DNA of 64,000 bases, taken from the NCBI GenBank assembly GCA_964650525.1, contig CAZYUA010000014.1:1-64000 (forward strand), written 5' to 3'. Made by a program: the position numbers and the translations under genes. A model generated the notes under the pieces. The model worked only from the letters and a program-made list of their open reading frames with translations, was not told the DNA's origin and made no database searches. The stretch comes from UBA1413 sp964650525 (lineage in GTDB: Bacteria > Bacteroidota > Bacteroidia > Bacteroidales > Prolixibacteraceae). Below are positions 25,676 to 33,804 of the stretch, piece by piece; position 1 is the stretch's first letter, and every line of letters begins with the position of its first letter.

Positions 25676-28591
25676 ATGATTAAGAACGCGACCCTGATGC
25701 TGGTGATCCGGCTTTTTCTGTTCCCGGCAGCAGCACCGGCTGGTAACCTGCCGGCAGTCAAAGAAATCATCTGGCTCTCGGGAACTGGCAGCGATAACAC
25801 CCGGACCTGGGAGTTTTACTGTACCGGCGGCCGGAACAGCGGTGTCTGGACCACTATTGAGGTACCCTCCCACTGGGAACAGCAGGGATTCGGGGAATAC
25901 GACTACGGTCGTGACTACCGGACCTACGGTAAAAAGTTCAGGTTTTCAGATGAAATGGGGTTCTACCGGTATTCGTTTACGGTTCCTGGTGCATGGAAAG
26001 GGAAACAGGTATATATCGTCTTCGAAGGATCGATGACCGACACGGAGGTAAAGGTTAATGGCCGGGCAGCCGGGGAGGTCCACCAGGGAGCCTTTTACCG
26101 GTTCCGCTATGACATCACGGATATGCTTATGTTTGGTGGGGAGAACCTCCTGGAGGCGACCGTAAGCAAGATGTCGGACGACCCCTCGGTGAACCGCGCT
26201 GAACGGTATGCCGACTACTGGGTCTTCGGGGGTATTTTCCGGCCGGTGTACCTGGAAGCGTTTCCGCAGGAGCACATCGGACGAATTGCCATCGACGCCC
26301 GTGCGGATGGTTCGTTTTCCGTGGACTTGTTTCCATCGGGGCTGAAGGGAAAAAGAGGGCTTACAGCAGAACTGATGGATGCAGACTCCCGGGTGGTAGC
26401 CACCTGTTCCGGAGAGGCTGTACCCGGGGATTCCCTGGTAACACTCTCCGGCAGAGTCGGCAATCCGTTGCTCTGGACGGCAGAAACCCCGATCCTCTAC
26501 ACCCTCCGGATTACCCTCCGGGACGGAAAAAAGGAGGTATTCACCACCAGGGAGAAATTCGGTTTCCGAACCATCGAAATCCGGGAGGGTGATGGCATCT
26601 ACCTGAACGGTGTCAAAATTAAAATGAAAGGAATCAACCGGCACGCCTTCTGGCCTGAGAGCGGCCGCTGCCTCAACGACTCCATCAACCTGCAGGATGT
26701 ACTGCTGATGAAAGCCATGAATCTGAACGCCGTCCGCTGTGCCCACTATCCCCCCGATAAAATTTTCCTGCACTATTGCGATTCACTGGGCCTTTATGTG
26801 CTCGACGAACTGGCTGGCTGGCAAAATGCCTATTCCACGGCTGCCGGTGAAAAACTGGTTAAAGAAATGGTATTCCGCGACCAGAACCATCCTTCGGTGA
26901 TCTTCTGGAGCAACGGCAACGAGGGGGGCACCAACAAGGAGCTGGACGATGATTTCGCCCTTCACGACAAATCGCGGCGCCCTGTGATCCATGCCCATCA
27001 CCGCCCGGGCAACGATTTCAACGGCATAGACTGCAACCACTATGAAAACTATTACAGCTCAAAAAAGATTCTGACGGAAGGAAAAATCTATATGCCCACC
27101 GAATTCCTGCATGCCCAGGATGATGGTGGCGGAGGGGCTGGACTTGCCGATTTCTGGGAGCTCTTCCGGGATACGCCCAACGCCGCTGGCGGTTTTCTCT
27201 GGGCTTTTGCCGACGAAGGCATTGTTCGCACCGACCTCAGCGGGTTCATCGATGCCAACCGGGTTAACGGTCCCGACGGAGTGCTGGGGCCCCACCGGGA
27301 AAAGGAGGGCAGCTATTATGCCATTCGGGAAATCTACTGCCCGGTAAAATTAGAGCTTCAGGAGATCACGGGTTCGTTCGACGGAACCCTGCCGGTGGAA
27401 AACCGGTTTCACTTCACCAGCCTGGAAACGTGCCGTTTTGAATGGCAGCTCGTCAATTTCCGCACGGTTCATGACCGTCAGGCCGGCCACCGGGTCATGC
27501 TTTCCGGAATAGCACAAAGCCCCGCAGTAAGACCCGGGGAAAAAGGAATCCTGAAGCTTTCGCTCCCGGAGGGTTATGATAGGTACGACGCCCTCTACCT
27601 GAAGGTGGTCGATCCTGCCGGATATGAGATCATCACACGGGGCTGGCTGATTGACGGCAACAGTAAAACTGCCGGACGGATGGTGACCCGGAGCCTGCCG
27701 GAAGCAACCAGGCAACTGCGGGAACGGCTCCGGGCCCAGGGTGTCGAAGAAGACAACATCCTCCCCATTGAGAAGCAGGCAGGGGTTACCGGACGCGAGG
27801 ATGCCGTGACTGAAATGACGGAAAACGATACCCTGATTACCCTGAAAGCATCGGGAATAGCGGTAACCTTCAGCAAACTGGACGGGAAAATCCGGCAGAT
27901 ATCCAACGACCTGGGGCTCCCCATCCCCTTCAGCAACGGTCCGGTACCGGCCACAGGCACCGCTTCCCTGCAGGGCATCCTCCACGCACGGGGACCAACA
28001 GGCTATACCCTCGAGATGATCTACCAAGGGGCTCTCCGCAAGGTCACCTGGACCCTGTTCAACAGTGGCTGGCTGCAAATGGACTACGAATACGACCCTG
28101 GGGAAAAACAACCCTTCGCCGGCATCAGCTTCAGCTTCCCTGAATCGGATATCATCGGTGTCAAATGGCTCGGTATGGGGCCTTCGCACGTCTGGAAAAA
28201 CCGGATGCAGGGAGGCTTGCCCGATGTTTACCACCGCATGTTCAACAACCGCCTGCCTGGCGACAACCAGTGGGGATTGCCCCAGTTCAAGGGATACTTT
28301 GCAGATGTTTCCTGGATGGAATTCAATACCGTGGACGGAAAATTCACCATGGTAGCCGGCGGAAAAGACCTCTTCGTACGACTCTTCCGTTTTCATGGTA
28401 TCTCAGGACCCCGCAACTATCCCCTGCTGCCTCCCGGCGACATCTCCTTCCTGGATGCCATTCCCCCTGTGGGGACCAAACTGGCCATGGGCATCAGCAA
28501 CGATACATGGAACTTAGGCCCTGCCGGCGAACTCAATACCTTGCCCGGACCAGTGAAACGTACCCTGTTTTTCTATTTCGGATTGCTTTGA
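25676..28591 (+). CDS. GH2 family beta-galactosidase-like enzyme
   Basis: 971-residue exported enzyme (weak signal peptide, first ~22 residues). A sugar-binding jelly roll (about 40-200) and an Ig-like domain (about 205-300) precede the GH2 TIM barrel (about 305-600): GINRHAFWP, the acid/base Glu416 in SNGNEGG and the nucleophile candidate Glu476 in MPTEFLH. A long C-terminal beta region follows (about 640-971). The fold and motifs fit exo-beta-glycosidases such as galactosidases; the linkage is unknown. In the context of PL11/GH105/CE12 it may trim galactan or galactose side chains of rhamnogalacturonan-I. It starts a new unit after the 25.2-25.4 kb terminators. Confidence 0.85.
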   Translation: MIKNATLMLVIRLFLFPAAAPAGNLPAVKEIIWLSGTGSDNTRTWEFYCTGGRNSGVWTTIEVPSHWEQQGFGEYDYGRDYRTYGKKFRFSDEMGFYRYSFTVPGAWKGKQVYIVFEGSMTDTEVKVNGRAAGEVHQGAFYRFRYDITDMLMFGGENLLEATVSKMSDDPSVNRAERYADYWVFGGIFRPVYLEAFPQEHIGRIAIDARADGSFSVDLFPSGLKGKRGLTAELMDADSRVVATCSGEAVPGDSLVTLSGRVGNPLLWTAETPILYTLRITLRDGKKEVFTTREKFGFRTIEIREGDGIYLNGVKIKMKGINRHAFWPESGRCLNDSINLQDVLLMKAMNLNAVRCAHYPPDKIFLHYCDSLGLYVLDELAGWQNAYSTAAGEKLVKEMVFRDQNHPSVIFWSNGNEGGTNKELDDDFALHDKSRRPVIHAHHRPGNDFNGIDCNHYENYYSSKKILTEGKIYMPTEFLHAQDDGGGGAGLADFWELFRDTPNAAGGFLWAFADEGIVRTDLSGFIDANRVNGPDGVLGPHREKEGSYYAIREIYCPVKLELQEITGSFDGTLPVENRFHFTSLETCRFEWQLVNFRTVHDRQAGHRVMLSGIAQSPAVRPGEKGILKLSLPEGYDRYDALYLKVVDPAGYEIITRGWLIDGNSKTAGRMVTRSLPEATRQLRERLRAQGVEEDNILPIEKQAGVTGREDAVTEMTENDTLITLKASGIAVTFSKLDGKIRQISNDLGLPIPFSNGPVPATGTASLQGILHARGPTGYTLEMIYQGALRKVTWTLFNSGWLQMDYEYDPGEKQPFAGISFSFPESDIIGVKWLGMGPSHVWKNRMQGGLPDVYHRMFNNRLPGDNQWGLPQFKGYFADVSWMEFNTVDGKFTMVAGGKDLFVRLFRFHGISGPRNYPLLPPGDISFLDAIPPVGTKLAMGISNDTWNLGPAGELNTLPGPVKRTLFFYFGLL

Positions 28592-28594
28592 AAA

Positions 28595-28640
28595 TACCCC
28601 TCGTTTGCAATGAGGGGTAAGTTGAAAGTCGTTTTCAATG
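28595..28640. repeat. REP-like palindrome, copy 1
   Basis: An 11-pair stem with a TGC loop, TACCCCTC...GAGGGGTA at 28595-28619 (one G-T pair), is followed by a second small stem, TTGAAA (28622-28627) with TTTCAA (28633-28638). The same two-stem unit is at 36353-36399. It begins just after the GH2 stop and could terminate transcription. The sequence to 28781 holds no gene. Confidence 0.6.
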
Positions 28641-28781
28641 ACAATGTATGTCTTTGATGTCAAAACTAACACCGTGTATGTAATATCTCGTAAGGGCAGT
28701 TAATACACCAAACAGCAGAAATTCAGTTTCTTTAATCATGCAGGTATAATAGAAATAGTAAATTTCTAATTTGAATCACAA

Positions 28782-30011
28782 ATGAGTTACAAACTCAAAA
28801 CAGTTTACCCCTCCCCAAAGAATCAGGGCAGGTTGGTGCAAACGAGAGGTATTGCGAGCAGAATTACGAGTTGTATCGTATTTTTATTCTTTGGATTTTC
28901 CGGTCGGGCATCGGATACGGTACTCCAGAGCAGGCCCGATCCCCGGCTTTGGGATACCGCCTATATGGTCAGGGTTTTTGAAGACCAGTTTAACGGTAAT
29001 TCCATTGACAAGTCGCTATGGCTGGTAGATGAATGCAAGGGAAGGGGTAGCATTCCGTCCAACAACGAGGGCGGAAGCAAAAACATTGAGGTAAGCGGGG
29101 GAACACTGAAAATGATCGCACGTTATGAGCCCGGGAACCGGGATACTGCCTGTTGGGCTGGCGGTTTCACCAGCGATTATACCACAGCGGAGATCTATTC
29201 CCTGCGTCACCGGTTTTTGTACGGCCTCTTCGAAACCCGGTGCAGGTTGCCTGAAGGAAAAGGACTCTTTTATGCCTGGTGGCTTTGGGGTAAGGGTGAT
29301 GAGTTGGGGTTTCCACAAGACAGATGGGCCTCTGAAATCGACGTGGTGGAAAAGATCGGCAGAACCCCGATCCATGCTATCCACTACTGGCCTTCCTCGG
29401 GACCGGAAATTCCGCTCCCGGATGCACAGAAGCGAATTAACCCGGAACCGGGAGAGTGGCATCATTTCCGGGTGATTTGGACTCCTTACACGCTGCAGAT
29501 TTTCGTAGACGGGAAAAAGAGCTGGGAAAAATCCGCTTTTTATTCCGGCCGGGATGGGGCAAGAAACAACCTTTCACCCCAAAAGATCAGGACAGGGAAG
29601 ATATACCGGACCCGCCCCTGGTTCCCCCGTCATGCCTGTGCCAACATTTTCCAGATGCAACTGAACAATGCCATCGCAGGAGAGGAACCCGCATCCCTGC
29701 CTGCAGTCCTGGAGGTCGATTTTGTGCGGGTGAAACAGTTTTTCCTGGCTCCGGAAATCAGTTGTCCCGATACCATCTCCTCTTCGGGGGTGGCGATCCT
29801 GGATGCTGACCCGCGGGCATCTGCTTTTTCCTGGCGAATAACCCCCCGCAATTCCCTTACCGGAAGTGCCGGAGGTACCGGCACCACCGCCCTGATCCAA
29901 AGCTCCGGCAACTATGAGGGCCCCGCCTGGATCATCTGGACCTTCCGGATGCCCTCCGGTGAAACCTTTGTAAAGGAGAAAGGCTTTTTTATCCGGAAAT
30001 TCTCCCGGTAG
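28782..30011 (+). CDS. GH16 family beta-glucanase-like enzyme
   Basis: 409-residue protein with an unusually long N-terminal leader (about 50 residues) that includes a hydrophobic export segment (SCIVFLFFGFSGRAS). The GH16 jelly roll (about 62-305) shows EDQFNGNSIDKSLW, the catalytic E185-I-D187-V-V-E190 motif in ASEIDVVEKIG, and WHHFRVIWTP. GH16 enzymes cut beta-1,3/1,4-glucans, galactans or related chains; the EIDVVE form without an extra Met is the laminarinase/agarase-type variant. The C-terminal ~100 residues form an Ig/PKD-like domain. It is preceded by the REP-like element and an AT-rich leader. Confidence 0.85.
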   Translation: MSYKLKTVYPSPKNQGRLVQTRGIASRITSCIVFLFFGFSGRASDTVLQSRPDPRLWDTAYMVRVFEDQFNGNSIDKSLWLVDECKGRGSIPSNNEGGSKNIEVSGGTLKMIARYEPGNRDTACWAGGFTSDYTTAEIYSLRHRFLYGLFETRCRLPEGKGLFYAWWLWGKGDELGFPQDRWASEIDVVEKIGRTPIHAIHYWPSSGPEIPLPDAQKRINPEPGEWHHFRVIWTPYTLQIFVDGKKSWEKSAFYSGRDGARNNLSPQKIRTGKIYRTRPWFPRHACANIFQMQLNNAIAGEEPASLPAVLEVDFVRVKQFFLAPEISCPDTISSSGVAILDADPRASAFSWRITPRNSLTGSAGGTGTTALIQSSGNYEGPAWIIWTFRMPSGETFVKEKGFFIRKFSR

Positions 30012-30324
30012 CAACCTTCCCGTAAAATATGGAAACCCTTGCCCTCAGCCTTTGGGCCAAATTTCTGACAAACTGAGATCATTGAGCTTTCCGGGTCAGG
30101 AAAAAGAGGCCGGGATCCCGATAACCGGAACAATAAATATACTCAATTTGTGCGTTCGGAGACCATGGAAAACAGAAAAATTTGGTATTCTTCAGACGTA
30201 TTTCGTCCCGGAAAAAAACCTTTTTGAAATGTCGCAAGGGTTGTTTAGATTTGAGAGCAGAGACCCGGTTAATTTCTTGAGGACCGGTTCAGGGAGGCAC
30301 ACTCCGGTGCAGGAATAGTATTTA
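30012..30324. other. Intergenic region, nothing recognised
   Basis: About 313 bases between the GH16 and the propeller-hydrolase genes. No hairpin with a T-run and no conserved leader was seen. Confidence 0.4.
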
Positions 30325-31422
30325 ATGCTTAACATGGTCACGAGGAGAAAGTTTATAGAAGTTTCGTTAAAGGTTGGGGCAGCAGTTGGTTTCAGCGGAG
30401 TGCCTGTTGGGGCAGGGGCCTGTGTGAAGAGGAGGAAGGACAGGATGATTTCCGGCTTCGAACGCAGGTTGAAACCACTGGGCCGTATTCTGGAGCTGGA
30501 AGGATATTATGTTTGGGGGACAAGCCCGATAGCGGGGCCCGACGGAAAAATCCATGTTTTCTTCTCCCGCTGGGATGCCCGCAAAGGAATGAGCGGATGG
30601 ATCAACGGCTCCGAAATTGCCCATGCCGTGGCAAACAAACCGCAGGGGCCATGGACGGGCATCGAAACCATCCTGGCACCCCGCGGCGAAGGTTTTTTCG
30701 ATGGCACCACCTGCCACAATCCCCATATCCAGTATGCCGACGGGAAATACCTGCTTTTTTACATTGGTAATTCCAACAAAAAAACCAACACCAAACGGAT
30801 TGCCCTGGCGACGGCCGATTCCTTGTACGGACCCTGGAACAGACCGGACAAGCCCTTGCTGGAAGCTGGCGAACCCGGTGCCTGGGACGACCATTGCACA
30901 TCCAACCCTTCCTTCCTGAAACATCCCAATGGGGAGTACTGGCTCTATTATAAATCATGGAATACCGGGGAATACGAACACCCGGTGAACCCGGAGATCC
31001 GTGGCAACCGCAAATATGGTTTGGCCATCGCCACACGGCCGGAAGGACCTTACATCCGGTACCCGGACAATCCCATCGTTGATTATTCAGGTTTCGGCAA
31101 CAACCGGCAGTTGGAAGACGCCTATGTCTTCACGGAGAAGGGGCATTTTTACATGATCGCCCGCGACATGGGCATGTTCGGACATGAGGTGGGTATCATC
31201 TTGGAATCGCACGACGGTATCCATTGGTCGGAACCCGCCATTGCCTACTTCGGGGTGAGCCACTATGTTGAAGAACCGCCTGCTCCGCCCCACCTGAAAA
31301 AATACGGCCGGTTTGAACGACCCCAGCTGCTGATGCAAAATGGCAGGCCTACCCACCTTTTTGTCGCTTCCCAGGGAGGAAAATATTTGACATCCTCGGC
31401 ATTTGTTTTCGAGATTAAATAA
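30325..31422 (+). CDS. GH43/GH117-like five-bladed propeller glycosidase, Tat-type signal
   Basis: 365-residue protein. The N-terminus TRRKFIEVSLKVGAAVGFSG is a twin-arginine signal. The remainder is a five-bladed beta propeller of the GH43/GH117 kind: VWGTSPIAGPDGKIHVFFSRWD, FDGTTCHNPHIQYADGKYLLFY, DHCTSNPSFLKHPNGEYWLYYKS and QLEDAYVFTEKGHFYMIARDM, with acidic residues in the expected places. Members remove arabinose, xylose or anhydro-galactose units, so the substrate is not clear from sequence. It reads in the same direction as GH16 and CE12 and is followed 8 bases later by the leader cassette at 31431. Confidence 0.7.
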   Translation: MLNMVTRRKFIEVSLKVGAAVGFSGVPVGAGACVKRRKDRMISGFERRLKPLGRILELEGYYVWGTSPIAGPDGKIHVFFSRWDARKGMSGWINGSEIAHAVANKPQGPWTGIETILAPRGEGFFDGTTCHNPHIQYADGKYLLFYIGNSNKKTNTKRIALATADSLYGPWNRPDKPLLEAGEPGAWDDHCTSNPSFLKHPNGEYWLYYKSWNTGEYEHPVNPEIRGNRKYGLAIATRPEGPYIRYPDNPIVDYSGFGNNRQLEDAYVFTEKGHFYMIARDMGMFGHEVGIILESHDGIHWSEPAIAYFGVSHYVEEPPAPPHLKKYGRFERPQLLMQNGRPTHLFVASQGGKYLTSSAFVFEIK

Positions 31423-31430
31423 TCAGGAGA

Positions 31431-31539
31431 TGAAATACCCATGTATTATCTATGCAACAACCGGCATGATTAAGCCACATGGGTAAACCATGTGTTTCCA
31501 GTCTTTTTCCATATGAACGTAATAATTTAAACACATAAA
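31431..31539 (+). repeat. Leader cassette, ACATGGG type, full copy
   Basis: A perfect nine-base stem, TACCCATGT at 31436-31444 and ACATGGGTA at 31477-31485, encloses a 32-base loop. CCATGTGTTTC and an AACGTAAT...TTTAAACAC tail follow and end at ATG 31540. The first 55 or so bases are identical to the copy at 41051. This copy diverges in the middle of the tail. Confidence 0.75.
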
Positions 31540-32385
31540 ATGAAAGTTGAAACAGATTACAAGATGGCAGGCAAGAGAACCATCATTCTTTTTCTGGGAC
31601 TGCTTTCTCTGGGAAGCACCCTGGTGGCGATGAAGCCAACGGTTTTTATCATTGGTGATTCGACCGTAAAGAACGGCCGCGGTGATGGAGCCAACGGACA
31701 ATGGGGTTGGGGCGACCTGGTCTGCCAATACTTTGATACGGCACGCATCTCAATAGAAAATCGTGCCCTGGGGGGTACGAGCAGCCGGACGTTTATCACC
31801 CGGGGATTGTGGGAGGGAGTCTGTAGCAGGCTGAAGCCCGGAGACTATGTGTTGATGCAATTCGGGCACAACGACGGGGGACCTGTCAATGATACGCTGC
31901 GGGCCCGTGGAACCCTGAAAGGTACCGGGGAGGAAACGGAGGAAATTGATAACCTCATCACACAAAAGCACGAAGTAGTCCACACCTATGGATGGTACCT
32001 GCGCACTATTGTCCGCGAGGTCAAGGCCCGCGGAGCCCGTCCGGTGGTGATAACACCGATACCCAGGAATGACTGGATGGAGGGGAAGGTTGTCAGGAAA
32101 CCCGCAAGTTACCCCGCCTGGGCTGTGACCATCGCCCTGCAGGAAAAAGTACCCTTCATCGACCTGAACCGTGAAATGGCAGATTGTATGGATGTTATGG
32201 GAGAAACAGGAGTCACCGGCCGTTATTTCGAAGCCCGCGACCATACCCACACCACGGGGGAAGGTGCCTGGCTGGCCGCCTCGCTTGTCGCCGGGAACAT
32301 CCGGACACTCAAAAAATGCAAGCTTAAAAGATACCTGGGCCCGGAACCTGGCAAGGAAGCATTTACCCGCTACCTGACCCCCTGA
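31540..32385 (+). CDS. CE12 rhamnogalacturonan acetylesterase-like SGNH hydrolase
   Basis: 281-residue exported SGNH/GDSL enzyme. The hydrophobic segment IILFLGLLSLGSTLVA is the signal; ATG 31564 would give a tighter signal, but ATG 31540 sits directly after the leader cassette. Motifs: nucleophile Ser41 in IGDSTV, GGTSSRT (oxyanion Gly), GHNDGG (Asn) and the Asp234-x-x-His237 pair in DHTHT. CE12 enzymes remove O-acetyl groups from galacturonate in rhamnogalacturonan-I, letting lyases such as the PL11 at 33805 act. Its 3' end overlaps the convergent methyltransferase gene by 16 bases. Confidence 0.88.
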   Translation: MKVETDYKMAGKRTIILFLGLLSLGSTLVAMKPTVFIIGDSTVKNGRGDGANGQWGWGDLVCQYFDTARISIENRALGGTSSRTFITRGLWEGVCSRLKPGDYVLMQFGHNDGGPVNDTLRARGTLKGTGEETEEIDNLITQKHEVVHTYGWYLRTIVREVKARGARPVVITPIPRNDWMEGKVVRKPASYPAWAVTIALQEKVPFIDLNREMADCMDVMGETGVTGRYFEARDHTHTTGEGAWLAASLVAGNIRTLKKCKLKRYLGPEPGKEAFTRYLTP

Positions 32386-33005
32386 CCCGGCCTGCGCAGT
32401 TTGACAGCCGTCATTAAAAACAGAGGATACTCCCTCATCTGATCCTTCACCATTTTTTTTCTTACGTAGCAGGGCCGGCTTTCCACACTCCCAAATCCCG
32501 CCATTCCAACGCGGGCGGCCAGCTCGTCAACATCAAACCCATGATGGCCGGTAAAACCCTCCCCATGAAAGGAGCCGTCTTCCGCATACAGGTCAGCAAT
32601 GGCCAGCCATCCCCCCGGGTTTAGCATGTCACAGAATTTCTTCAGCAGGAAATCTACATCCCGGATGTGGTGCATCACCATCTGGTTAAAGATGAAATCA
32701 AATCGGCCGTCATAGTCTCCTTCCTCCAGGTTAACACAAGCCGGGAACACGTGATCCAGGTGAAGGGCAACCACCTTTTCCTGCATGACCCTGACCATCT
32801 CCGGTGAACTGTCCATCAATACCAACTTCCAAAAAGAACCAGCCAGACGGAGGCCGAGCAGGCCAGTGCCGGCTCCGTATTCCAGGGCTGCCATCGCTTT
32901 CTTCAGCGGCACCCTCTCCCGGATGGCTGCTGCCACCGCCTCTGAACGCTCCAGCCTCGAGGGATGGGCATCCCAACTGGCAGCCTGATCATCAAATTCC
33001 GACAT
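32370..33005 (-). CDS. Class I SAM-dependent methyltransferase
   Basis: 211-residue cytoplasmic protein with the Rossmann-type methyltransferase motifs: motif I EYGAGTGLLG (about 43-52), acidic LMDSSPEMV (motif II), and FDFIFNQMVMHHIRDVD with LLKKFCDMLNPGGWLAIADL (motifs IV-V). It resembles UbiE/Methyltransf_25-type small-molecule methyltransferases; the substrate is unknown. It is the only gene in this stretch on the minus strand and its end overlaps CE12, so it seems a housekeeping gene caught between carbohydrate genes. Confidence 0.85.
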   Translation of the reverse strand: MSEFDDQAASWDAHPSRLERSEAVAAAIRERVPLKKAMAALEYGAGTGLLGLRLAGSFWKLVLMDSSPEMVRVMQEKVVALHLDHVFPACVNLEEGDYDGRFDFIFNQMVMHHIRDVDFLLKKFCDMLNPGGWLAIADLYAEDGSFHGEGFTGHHGFDVDELAARVGMAGFGSVESRPCYVRKKMVKDQMREYPLFLMTAVKLRRPGQGVR

Positions 33006-33416
33006 ATTTCACCTTTTTCTGTTCCTCAAAAATAGAAAAGATACCCGTACCCCCCGCCGTCGGGTTTTACCATTGAAACACCCGACCGCCAAAATATTTC
33101 TCAGCAATGCGGCTCCGCCATACAGATGGCCGGAATCCTTCTGATAAGGTCTCCGGTTTTGAATAACCCATGGTTAAAGAAGAGAGCCGGTAGTTGCTTT
33201 CGCCTGTCTCATCTCTTTCACCGATTTGTTCCAAAAAAGAGTGGTCTGATATGCATTTTACCTATATTTAATCACTGAACCGCCGTATCACTTTGCAATT
33301 CACTGAAGCCGCTGAACGGTAACTGTGCCATACGAATATCCCGCTTGATATTGCAGTGAAACGAGGGGCTTCGATTGATGGAACTGAATAAGGGAGTTTT
33401 TAACTTTTTCTGAAAA
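33006..33416. other. Intergenic region with a decayed leader/ORF piece
   Basis: No gene is recognised. GTGAAACGAGG at 33356 begins a short frame (12 codons) that resembles the starts of the ORFs at 33523 and 33666 and may be a decayed third copy. Confidence 0.35.
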
Positions 33417-33522
33417 GATGAAATACCCATGTATAAACTATGCAACAATCGTGATGATTAAGCCACATGGGTATTACATGTGTTTCACAGGATTAACCAG
33501 AATAACGTAATATTTTAAACGC
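33417..33522 (+). repeat. Leader cassette, ACATGGG type, full copy
   Basis: Stem TACCCATGT at 33424-33432 and ACATGGGTA at 33465-33473 with a 32-base loop. Then comes ACATGTGTTTCACAGGATTA, and AACGTAATATTTTAAAC just before ATG 33523. The tail is almost identical to the 41051 copy (one base before the ATG differs), while the loop has several changes. Confidence 0.75.
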
Positions 33523-33627
33523 ATGAAACGAGCATGGCGAACTTTCACAACAAAAGGAGATGTAAATAATCTCCCATGCGAGTTCCATACTGAGCAGTTT
33601 GTTCATGAAAAGAGCGATTTTATGTAA
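33523..33627 (+). CDS. Candidate 34-residue peptide, copy 1 (MKRA...PCEFH)
   Basis: The short frame runs from ATG 33523, exactly where the leader cassette ends, to TAA 33625. It encodes a basic peptide starting MKRAWR with PCEFH at about residues 18-22. A second frame of exactly the same length (33666-33770) starts MKRASR and has PCEFH at the same place. Conservation of length, start and motif argues for a coding role or a repeated coding remnant; function is unknown. The stop codon is inside the next leader. Confidence 0.35.
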   Translation: MKRAWRTFTTKGDVNNLPCEFHTEQFVHEKSDFM

Positions 33628-33665
33628 CGCAATGAAATATAAACTGTTAAGACCATTATTTACGT
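33624..33665 (+). repeat. Leader cassette, GTAACGC type
   Basis: GTAACGCAATGA begins at 33624 and the following ATG is at 33666, a spacing of 42 bases, the same as at 14429-14471 before the SDR gene. CTGTTAAGA/TTGTTAAGA is also conserved in the middle. The left edge overlaps the stop of the copy-1 ORF. Confidence 0.55.
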
Positions 33666-33770
33666 ATGAAACGAGCATCCCGACTGGGTCGGGACAAAAG
33701 GACATGGATATATTTTCCATGCGAGTTCCACGGAAATGAAAAGCTGAATGAATCAATCAGCTACATATAA
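33666..33770 (+). CDS. Candidate 34-residue peptide, copy 2 (MKRA...PCEFH)
   Basis: A frame of 34 codons from ATG 33666 to TAA 33768. It starts MKRASRLGRDKR and has PCEFH at residues 19-23 in the same register as copy 1, although the sequence between differs, partly because a CCCGAC..GTCGGG palindrome replaces the matching bases. It is strongly basic at the N-terminus with one Cys. It lies 34 bases before the PL11 start, so it could be a translated leader for that gene. Confidence 0.35.
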   Translation: MKRASRLGRDKRTWIYFPCEFHGNEKLNESISYI

Positions 33771-33804
33771 TTGAATATCTGAACATTAACTTAAATATAT
33801 ACGA

